Of a DNA stretch of 31,542 bases, positions 9,060-14,914 are shown one piece after another. The stretch comes from Candidatus Saliniplasma halalkaliphilum (GTDB taxonomy: Archaea; Thermoplasmatota; Thermoplasmata; Halarchaeoplasmatales; Halarchaeoplasmataceae), in assembly GCA_019594235.1 (NCBI GenBank), contig JAFDTG010000003.1, forward strand, positions 1 through 31,542, written 5' to 3'. Every line of letters begins with the position of its first letter. Position 1 is the stretch's first letter. The position numbers were made by a program, and so were the translations under genes. The notes below the pieces were generated by a model. That model was not told where the DNA came from and searched no databases. It saw only the letters and a list, made by a program, of their open reading frames with translations.

Positions 9060-10034
9060 ATGAACATATTGAAATTGGACGAGTTCGAAATAGATATTCA
9101 ACCAACTGAAGAGAAGATCAAGGAATTAAAGGCTGAAAAGGTTTTACTTCAGCTTCCAGATGGTCTAAGACGAAAATCTCACAAGATAATAAAAGAACTT
9201 GAAAGATACGGTGTGGATATTACTTTATGGGGAGGAACGTGTTATGGCGCCTGTGATCTACCGTTGGATATCGGAGAAGCAGACCTCCTGGTTCATATTG
9301 GGCATTCTGAGATCCCGAATATTTACGTTGGATATCCTGTTGTATATTTAGAAGGTAGAAGCAGAAGATGGACCGATCCTCCTAAAAAATTATTTAAAAG
9401 ATTGAAGGGGAAAGTTGCACTTTATGCATCTATTCAACATATGGATCATCTGAAGAAGATGAAAGATATTCTTGAAGATGAGGGATTTGAGACCGTTGTT
9501 GAAAAGGGTGACCAACGAATAAAATACCCTGGTCAGGTATTGGGATGCAATTACTCAACTCAAGTACCTGACGCCGATACTCACCTGTACATAGGGACTG
9601 GAAGATTCCATCCTCTTGGCCTTTCAATGTCTTTGAAGAAAGAAGTCTTCGTGTTCAACCCCGTCACCGGTGAATTTACTTCGACTGAAAATAAAATGGA
9701 TAGGTTACTGCGTAAAAGGTTCGCTGCCATCAATGTATCTGAAGAAGCCGATAAGGTGGGAGTCATTTTATCTCAGAAGAAAGGTCAGAGGAGAGATGGA
9801 GTTTTGGATGCGCTTAAAGATGCTAAAAACGACATAATCATAGCGGAATTCGATGAAATTGAACCTGATCTGGTAGATGATTTTCAATGGGACTGTGCAG
9901 TTAACACTGCATGCCCGAGGATCACTTTAGATGATAGCGGTAATTACTCGACTAGGATATTGACTCCCATCGAATTTTTGATATCAAAAAAAGTAAAAAA
10001 ATGGGAAGAATGGGAAATGGATGAAATTCATTAG
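9060..10034 (+). CDS. dph2: 2-(3-amino-3-carboxypropyl)histidine synthase (diphthamide step 1)
   Basis: 324 aa. Archaeal Dph2 is a radical enzyme that transfers the aminocarboxypropyl group of S-adenosylmethionine to a histidine of elongation factor 2. The three cysteines that hold its 4Fe-4S cluster are in the expected places: C61 in GGTCYGACD, C163 in VLGCNYST and C285 in VNTACPRIT. The family length matches. The start ATG is 2 bp after the decarboxylase stop. The 3' end overlaps the convergent Lrp-type gene by 4 bp. Confidence 0.95.
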   Translation: MNILKLDEFEIDIQPTEEKIKELKAEKVLLQLPDGLRRKSHKIIKELERYGVDITLWGGTCYGACDLPLDIGEADLLVHIGHSEIPNIYVGYPVVYLEGRSRRWTDPPKKLFKRLKGKVALYASIQHMDHLKKMKDILEDEGFETVVEKGDQRIKYPGQVLGCNYSTQVPDADTHLYIGTGRFHPLGLSMSLKKEVFVFNPVTGEFTSTENKMDRLLRKRFAAINVSEEADKVGVILSQKKGQRRDGVLDALKDAKNDIIIAEFDEIEPDLVDDFQWDCAVNTACPRITLDDSGNYSTRILTPIEFLISKKVKKWEEWEMDEIH

Positions 10035-10375
10035 TCCTCTGAAGATTCTTCCACAGCTATAACCTGATTCCTTTCTTTATATGTAGTGATTATCATCTGG
10101 CTGTGCAGATTTTCAACACCCTCTAGCTGAGAAACTTTTTCCAAAAGGAATTGTTTCATATGATCATAATCTCTGAACCTGGCTTTGACTATGATATCTA
10201 CATCTCCAGTCACCAGGAACACATCTTCAATATTATCAAAAGTTGATAACTTTTCTGCAATAGTATCAGCTTCCATAGTATCTACTTTTAACGATATTAT
10301 GGAACTAACTCCTCTCCCCTCATAATAACTCGATATAGCTTCTTCGTATTCGTTATTATCTTTTCCGTCTGTCAT
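10031..10375 (-). CDS. Lrp/AsnC-type ligand-binding (RAM) domain protein lacking HTH
   Basis: 114 aa from the ATG at 10375 (an ATG at 10384 is possible). After a short acidic lead, residues from about 20 form a single alpha-beta RAM fold: ISSIISLKVDTMEADTIAEK, then a helix, then NIEDVFLVTGDVDIIVKARF, and a C-terminal SQMIITTYK strand. This is the effector-binding half of Lrp/AsnC regulators. The DNA-binding helix-turn-helix normally in front is absent. Stand-alone forms occur in archaea and may sense amino acids or hetero-oligomerise with full Lrp proteins. A TATA box at 10412-10424 fits a near-leaderless transcript. Confidence 0.85.
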   Translation of the reverse strand: MTDGKDNNEYEEAISSYYEGRGVSSIISLKVDTMEADTIAEKLSTFDNIEDVFLVTGDVDIIVKARFRDYDHMKQFLLEKVSQLEGVENLHSQMIITTYKERNQVIAVEESSED

Positions 10376-10411
10376 GATGACCATCTCTTTAAATTATTCG
10401 AATACACAAGG

Positions 10412-10424
10412 GTTATATATAATT
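10412..10424 (-). promoter_or_regulatory. TATA box of the HTH-less Lrp-type gene
   Basis: On the minus strand the stretch reads ATTATATATAACC. It is centred about 40 bp upstream of the ATG at 10375 and about 33 bp upstream of the ATG at 10384. This fits an archaeal TATA element giving a short leader. Confidence 0.5.
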
Positions 10425-10497
10425 TTCAAAGAGATTTTCAGAATAGAAATTAAAAGGAAATATCCGATATAAAAGAGAAGGACATAGAAGAGGTAAT

Positions 10498-10674
10498 CTA
10501 TATTGTAGTCTCTATTTCCTCTTGGATATCTTCATAAACTTGCTGAAGAAGGTTTTCAAAATCTTCATTCCGGTATTCGACATATCTACCTAGACTTGTC
10601 TGCACTTTTGCTTTGTAACCTTTGCCATCTTTTACTATCTCTATGGAACAGAGGGTTTCTTCCAATCCAGCCAC
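10498..10674 (-). CDS. Small hypothetical protein, 58 aa
   Basis: Reading from GTG at 10674 to TAG at 10498 gives MAGLEETLCSIEIVKDGKGY, then KAKVQTSLGRYVEYRNEDFE, then NLLQQVYEDIQEEIETTI. A TTG at 10665 preceded by GAGGTGG is an alternative start. A TATA-like TTTAAATATAAC lies about 27-30 bp upstream on the minus strand, just right for a leaderless message. The predicted fold is a short beta sheet (SIEIVKDGKGYKAKVQ, LGRYVEYR) and a C-terminal helix (NEDFENLLQQVYEDIQEEIE). I recognise no family. Its balanced codon use and clean promoter make it a likely real gene. Confidence 0.6.
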   Translation of the reverse strand: MAGLEETLCSIEIVKDGKGYKAKVQTSLGRYVEYRNEDFENLLQQVYEDIQEEIETTI

Positions 10675-10883
10675 CTCTTTAATCGGAGTTATTCGTAAGT
10701 TATATTTAAAACTTACCTGAGAAGATGAAGAGATTTGTTTTTATTTAGATATTGTAATTAGAACTTAAGGAAACCTAAAAATATTTAATCGCCTCTCTAC
10801 GTTTGGTATCCCCCAAAGCTTTATAATAGAAGGATATAATCCTTCCAAAAGATACTAAATAAATACTATAATGGGTGTTACAA

Positions 10884-11279
10884 ATGGTAGAATTCGAAGT
10901 TGTTATTTCAGATCCGAAAAATGGAACGTCGTACCAAACGAAAGTTGAAGGACATCATGCAAATTCATTGATTGGAAAGAAGATCAATGATGAAGTGGAT
11001 GGTATATTTGTCAATCTTCCTGGTTATAAATTGAAGATCACAGGAGGAAGCGATTTTGATGGTTTTCCCATGAAAAAGAATATCCCTGGTCCAGGAAGGA
11101 AGAAAATCCTTGGAAAAGGCGGAGCAGGTTTCAAGAACTTAGAAGACGGTGTTAGGAAAAAAAAGACCGTCAGAGGAAACACCATATCTCCTGAGATAAG
11201 CCAATTGAACATGAAAGTCATTGAACATGGTCCAAAATCTATAAAAGACATTTTTGAAGAAGAAAAAGAAGGAGAGTAA
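10884..11279 (+). CDS. rps6e: 30S ribosomal protein eS6
   Basis: 131 aa from the ATG at 10884, with GGTG at 10874-10877 as ribosome site; a GTG at 10875 is in frame. The protein matches archaeal eS6, a small-subunit protein near the body of the 30S: MVEFEVVISDPKNGTSYQTK, the GSDFDGFPMKKNIPGPGRKK core and the RKKKTVRGNTISPEISQLN segment. Archaeal eS6 lacks the long basic C-terminal tail of the eukaryotic protein, as here. It sits 3 bp before the aIF2-gamma start, the classical archaeal pairing. Confidence 0.96.
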   Translation: MVEFEVVISDPKNGTSYQTKVEGHHANSLIGKKINDEVDGIFVNLPGYKLKITGGSDFDGFPMKKNIPGPGRKKILGKGGAGFKNLEDGVRKKKTVRGNTISPEISQLNMKVIEHGPKSIKDIFEEEKEGE

Positions 11280-11282
11280 TTG

Positions 11283-12518
11283 ATGAAAGTACCAAAGCAA
11301 CCTGAGGTAAACATAGGCCTAGTCGGTCACGTCGATCACGGTAAAACGACTTTAACAAAAGCCTTGAGTGGAGAATGGACGGATAGACATTCAGAGGAAA
11401 CCAAACGTGGTATAAGCATAAAATTAGGATATGCAGATACGGCCTTCTACAAATGTAAAGATTGTAAAGGTGTAGAAGCATATTCAGTTTCACAAGAATG
11501 TCCCAAATGCGGCGGCGAAGCTGAATTTCTAAGAGCTGTTTCATTCGTTGACTCACCAGGTCACGAAACGCTGATGGCGACCATGCTTTCAGGAGCATCT
11601 ATGATGGACGGTGCGATACTGATCATAGCTGCAAACGAACCATGTCCGCAACCCCAGACCCAAGAGCATCTAATGGGATTGGATATTACAGGGGTGAAAA
11701 ATGTTATAATCGTTCAAAACAAGATAGACCTGGTAAGTTCTGAGAAGGCAAAAGAAAATTATGAACAGATCAAAAAGTTTACCAAAGGGACAGTAGCTGA
11801 AAACGCACCGATCATCCCAGTATCAGCTCATCATGACGTTAATATAGATATTTTGATAGAGGCGATCGAAAAACACATACCCACACCTGAATTAGATACC
11901 GATGCATCACCCAGACTCACAGTAGCGAGATCCTTTGATATAAATCAACCCGGTACTAAGATAGATAATCTTAATGGTGGGGTTATAGGTGGATCATTAT
12001 CAAAGGGAGTTCTTAAAATCGGTGACGAAATCGAGATTTCTCCTGGTAACAAAATCGAAGAACACGGAGAGACAAAATGGCAAAAGATAGTGACCCACGT
12101 AGAATCGTTGAATTCCGGTGAGATATCCTTGGAAGAAGCTAGACCTGGCGGATTGATCGGTATAGGAACTAAATTGGACCCTAATCTTACAAAATCCGAT
12201 TCTTTAGTAGGGCATGTCGTAGGATACCCTGGTGAATTACCTCCGATCCAGGAAGATTTTGTCATGGACGTAAACCTACTCGATAAGGTCGTGGGCATGG
12301 AGAAAGACAAAGAAGTCGAGAAGATAAAGACTAGAGAACCTCTGATGCTGACTGTTGGAACTGCAACTACTGTAGGTGTCGTTAGTTCTGCAAGAGGGAC
12401 TGAAGCAGCCGTCACGCTAAAAAGAGCGGTATGCGCGGAGACAGGCCAGAGAATAGCTATCAGCAGAAGGATCAAGGGGAAATGGCATCTTATAGGCTTT
12501 GGCGAGATCAAAGAATAA
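11283..12518 (+). CDS. eif2g: Translation initiation factor 2 subunit gamma
   Basis: 411 aa from the ATG at 11283, with GGAG at 11271-11274. aIF2-gamma is the GTPase subunit that carries Met-tRNAi to the ribosome. GTPase motifs: GHVDHGKT (G1), RGISIKLGYAD (switch region), DSPGHE (G3), QNKIDL (G4) and SAHH (G5). A zinc knuckle CKDCKG...CPKCGG sits between G1 and G3, as in the family. Beta-barrel domains II and III follow, including RSFDINQPGT. It is co-transcribed with eS6. Confidence 0.97.
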   Translation: MKVPKQPEVNIGLVGHVDHGKTTLTKALSGEWTDRHSEETKRGISIKLGYADTAFYKCKDCKGVEAYSVSQECPKCGGEAEFLRAVSFVDSPGHETLMATMLSGASMMDGAILIIAANEPCPQPQTQEHLMGLDITGVKNVIIVQNKIDLVSSEKAKENYEQIKKFTKGTVAENAPIIPVSAHHDVNIDILIEAIEKHIPTPELDTDASPRLTVARSFDINQPGTKIDNLNGGVIGGSLSKGVLKIGDEIEISPGNKIEEHGETKWQKIVTHVESLNSGEISLEEARPGGLIGIGTKLDPNLTKSDSLVGHVVGYPGELPPIQEDFVMDVNLLDKVVGMEKDKEVEKIKTREPLMLTVGTATTVGVVSSARGTEAAVTLKRAVCAETGQRIAISRRIKGKWHLIGFGEIKE

Positions 12519-12636
12519 AAACACTTTTCCTACTTTTTTAGTCGATCATTTAATTTTTAACTGGTTGTAGAGATTCTATTCAGCATCTAATTTAAACTTT
12601 TATTAAAAAATGAAAAGGAAGTAATAAGTGAGCAAC

Positions 12637-12854
12637 TGACAGCGGGCCAAGGCTCGAAAATGGCCTTCAAACAGTTAGGTTTACCTTACTCCCCGAAGAG
12701 AGCGAGGCTCCTAACCTAAGCCATCGATCCAGGGGTCCGCGAAGGACCTAGGCTTCCCGTGGGCTCGCGCACCACAGTACAACAGAGAACGCGGGTGGGC
12801 TTAACTTCTGGGTTCGGGATGAGACCAGGTGTAACCCCACCGCTATGGCCGTCA
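12637..12854 (-). rRNA. rrf: 5S rRNA with a ~100-nt expansion
   Basis: The 5' part is a clear archaeal 5S: TGACGGCCATAGCGG, the helix II strand GCGGTGGG paired with CCCACCCGC, the loop CATCCCGAAC, AGTTAAGCCC, and the conserved GTGCGCGAG. After the helix V strand (CCCACGGG) a normal 5S would end within about 20 nt. Instead there is a long extra segment with its own hairpins: GGTCC/GGACC, CTCTC-TTCG-GGGAG and TTAGGTT/AACCTAA. Only after it does GCTGTCA occur, which pairs with the 5' TGACGGC to close helix I. An outer 7-bp stem, GAGCAAC/GTTGCTC, extends it and may belong to the precursor. Total about 218 nt against the usual 120-125. No 16S or 23S gene is adjacent. Confidence 0.85.
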
Positions 12855-12883
12855 TGTTGCTCGTTAAAAAGTGTTAATCGGAT

Positions 12884-12897
12884 GTAATATATATATG
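12884..12897 (-). promoter_or_regulatory. TATA box of the 5S rRNA gene
   Basis: An alternating AT stretch on the minus strand (ATATATATATTAC) lies about 25-30 bp upstream of the outer stem that begins near 12862. That places transcription start at the start of the 5S precursor. Confidence 0.6.
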
Positions 12898-12995
12898 TTT
12901 TCCAAGCTGAATTCAGAACGTAAAAAGATAACACCCATATATTTATCTATAACCTTCTTTAGTTATTTAAACAGAAACAACTAAAGGTGTAAAAA

Positions 12996-13835
12996 TTGTT
13001 CACATATTCTGAGGTAATATTATGGATAGGTATCTTTACCCTGCTCTTTGGATTTATATCAGAGTATAACAAACACCATTTTCGGATTCTGGGGTTCGCA
13101 CTCATTGGTGTTTTTTGGGTAACGGAATCACCTTATTTCATATACAAATCAGATTATGTGAACGCTGCATTGTGTATAATCACACTTCCTCTTTTTCTGT
13201 ATTTTGCATACAACGAATACTTGTCGAAAAAATGGGACGAAGACCCAGAAGTGATGCGCTTTTTGGCAGGTGGGATCTCGATAGGTATGTTGATCTATTT
13301 CAGCGTACAAAGGATGCCTATAATTTCAGGATACCTTATCAAAATAGTTGCAGACCATACGAATGTATTACTCAACTTGATGGGATACGAATTCACCGTT
13401 GGTCCCATAATGTACGGAGAAACATCGCTCTTTTACAGAACCAGCTACGAGAATATACGAGTTTCTATCGTAGGGTCCAATATCAACATCATATTGGCAT
13501 GTACCGGGCTCCAAGCTATCGCTGCCGGAGGTGCTTTGATATATTCTACTGACGCGGATAGTAAACGGAAGATCAAAAGTTTGCTGGTGATTGTCCCTAC
13601 TCTATACATCGCGAACGTTCTCAGGAACGTTATGATCATCTATTTGACATACGAAGATATAACTTCATTTTATACGGCTCACAATCAGATAGCTAAAACA
13701 GGCTCTGTGATACTTTTGATAATCCTAATGCTGATAGTCTTCGAAATAATGCCAGAATTCTACGAAAACATCATGAGCGTTATATCCCTTCCAAAAAGAG
13801 AACCTATCCACCAGAAACAACAGAAACAACCTTGA
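12996..13835 (+). CDS. Archaeosortase (exosortase-family transpeptidase)
   Basis: 279 aa from a TTG at 12996 with GGTG at 12986-12989. It has about eight membrane segments. The exosortase/archaeosortase catalytic triad is in place: C169 in IILACTGLQAIAAGG, R210 in YIANVLRNVMIIY, and H229 in FYTAHNQIAKTGS. Archaeosortases cleave C-terminal sorting signals such as PGF-CTERM of surface proteins and join them to membrane lipid. The length and the N-terminal four-helix half resemble ArtA. No substrate with a CTERM signal is seen in this window. The 3' end overlaps the convergent SAMP-like gene by 32 bp. Confidence 0.88.
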   Translation: MFTYSEVILWIGIFTLLFGFISEYNKHHFRILGFALIGVFWVTESPYFIYKSDYVNAALCIITLPLFLYFAYNEYLSKKWDEDPEVMRFLAGGISIGMLIYFSVQRMPIISGYLIKIVADHTNVLLNLMGYEFTVGPIMYGETSLFYRTSYENIRVSIVGSNINIILACTGLQAIAAGGALIYSTDADSKRKIKSLLVIVPTLYIANVLRNVMIIYLTYEDITSFYTAHNQIAKTGSVILLIILMLIVFEIMPEFYENIMSVISLPKREPIHQKQQKQP

Positions 13836-13995
13836 GGTTCATGCCGTCTTCAACTTTTTTATCTAGAGGCAAAGGTTCCCCATCTTTTAGAACTACAACT
13901 GAATCCTGATGATGATCGAGTTTACTAACTAGGTCCGATATTAACTTTCCAGATTCCAACGTTATTTCTCCTTCTCCTTCTACATCTACTTTCAT
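13804..13995 (-). CDS. Ubiquitin-like small archaeal modifier / MoaD-ThiS family protein
   Basis: 63 aa with a beta-grasp pattern: MKVDVEGEGEITLES, a helix SDLVSKLDHHQ, VVVLKDGEPLPLDKKV, and MNLKVVSVVSGG. The C-terminal Gly-Gly is the reactive end, which E1-like enzymes adenylate for protein conjugation (SAMP) or sulfur transfer (MoaD, ThiS, tRNA thiolation). The sequence does not decide between these. A TATA box at 14014-14025 lies about 25 bp upstream of the ATG. It overlaps the end of the archaeosortase gene head-on. Confidence 0.85.
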   Translation of the reverse strand: MKVDVEGEGEITLESGKLISDLVSKLDHHQDSVVVLKDGEPLPLDKKVEDGMNLKVVSVVSGG

Positions 13996-14013
13996 AGTAC
14001 TTGAAATTTTGAT

Positions 14014-14025
14014 GTTATATATAAA
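14014..14025 (-). promoter_or_regulatory. TATA box of the SAMP-like gene (possibly shared)
   Basis: TTATATATAAAT, nearly symmetric, is centred 25 bp upstream of the SAMP-like start at 13995. On the plus strand it lies about 57 bp before the RecA-like start at 14077, so it could also drive the polymerase operon with a leader of about 30 nt. Confidence 0.5.
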
Positions 14026-14076
14026 TCCAAAGGAAGATTTTGACCTATCAGCTTTTCACTTTCACTATTCCCTCCT

Positions 14077-14637
14077 ATGATACCGTTCTTATACTTTGAA
14101 ACAGAAATAGTATCTCACATGAAAGTTGATCCATTTATAGAGAAGGGAGAAATCAAGACTTTCCGAACCCGCAACCATCGTTTCATAAGCACCCTTGCCG
14201 TGAAGGTGGTGAGTGGTTCGGATAAGAAAGCCCTTATCATAGATGGGAGTGCCAAGATCGATCCATACTGGATGGTTAGGATCTGTAAGAAGTTGGGTTT
14301 GGAAGAGGATGAAATATTGACTAAAATCTTACTTTGTAGAGGATTCACGGCTTACCAACTGAGAGATATGGTGGGTAAGGCAGAGGAGATCGTTAAAAAT
14401 GATGATAGCATCATATTCGTGGGTTTGATCGACTTAAGCAGTAGATTTCTCGAAGACCTAGACGGTGAAGAGGGAACATGGCTTAGAGCTAGATGTGTAA
14501 AGAAGTTGAGAAATTTGGTTTTGAATCGGGACATATACTGCGCCGTAGCCGATCCCTATGTAGAGATTTTTGAATCTAAATTGGGAGGTGAGATATATGG
14601 GGAAAAGTGTGCCAACTTACAGGGAGGAACTCGATAA
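14077..14637 (+). CDS. RadA/RecA-fold protein without Walker A (PolB2-associated)
   Basis: 186 aa; an ATG at 14119 is an alternative start. From about residue 45 the order matches a RadA/Rad51 core: a strand ALIIDGSAKIDP (where RadA has a YIDTEGTFRP-like strand), helices LGLEEDEILTKILLCRGFTA and YQLRDMVGKAEEIV, a Walker-B-like strand SIIFVGLIDLSSRF, then ARCVKKLRNLVLNRDI and YCAVADPYVEI. The place of the P-loop reads KTFRTRNHRFISTLAV, so GxGxGKT is absent and ATP binding is unlikely. The L2 and C-terminal part of RadA are also missing. It overlaps the next gene by 41 bp. Similar degenerate RecA paralogues accompany PolB2 in other archaea, so a structural or recruiting role in damage tolerance is inferred. 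Confidence 0.75.
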   Translation: MIPFLYFETEIVSHMKVDPFIEKGEIKTFRTRNHRFISTLAVKVVSGSDKKALIIDGSAKIDPYWMVRICKKLGLEEDEILTKILLCRGFTAYQLRDMVGKAEEIVKNDDSIIFVGLIDLSSRFLEDLDGEEGTWLRARCVKKLRNLVLNRDIYCAVADPYVEIFESKLGGEIYGEKCANLQGGTR

Positions 14638-14914
14638 AATAATATCAGAGTGGTCAAAGTTCAAAAAGGCTCTCAGAAAAGAGGAAAGGAAGTACTTCGA
14701 AGAACTGATGCTCAACGCAAAGAAACACGGTTCCGCTGCCCAATATCAAGCCAATCCAGATCCCATGGAATCAATATTTATCTCGATATTACTCGAACAT
14801 CAAAAGGCCCTAGCTAGACTTGAAAGGAAGGTGGAAGATGAAAGGATGGATATTGGATATTTATCCAGACCTGAAAAGGAAGAAGATGGTTCTCTGGATG
14901 AGGACCACCGATAG
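14597..14914 (+). CDS. Small helical protein, DUF8156-like, PolB2 operon
   Basis: 105 aa from the ATG at 14597, which has a strong GGAGGTGA at 14584-14591; a TTG at 14570 is less likely. It starts MGKSVPTYREELDKIISEWS, followed by a basic helix KKALRKEERKYFEELMLNAKKHG, then AQYQANPDPMESIFISIL, LEHQKALARLERKV and an acidic tail. This matches the pattern I know from haloarchaeal DUF8156 proteins (MGRTxPTYRD... and xxDPxxxxLxSIxLxQEKRL). Function is unestablished. It overlaps the RecA-like gene by 41 bp and the polymerase by 77 bp, so all three are tightly coupled. Confidence 0.75.
   Translation: MGKSVPTYREELDKIISEWSKFKKALRKEERKYFEELMLNAKKHGSAAQYQANPDPMESIFISILLEHQKALARLERKVEDERMDIGYLSRPEKEEDGSLDEDHR

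Noticed and set aside
11945..12511. 188-aa antisense frame on aIF2-gamma
   Set aside because: It is an antisense shadow of a well-supported gene, with no family features.
12716..12934. 72-aa minus-strand open frame
   Set aside because: It lies on the 5S rRNA sequence and its promoter; the reading is a by-product of the RNA.
13115..13552. 145-aa frame inside the archaeosortase gene
   Set aside because: Alternative frame of a conserved membrane protein gene; contains no recognisable domain.
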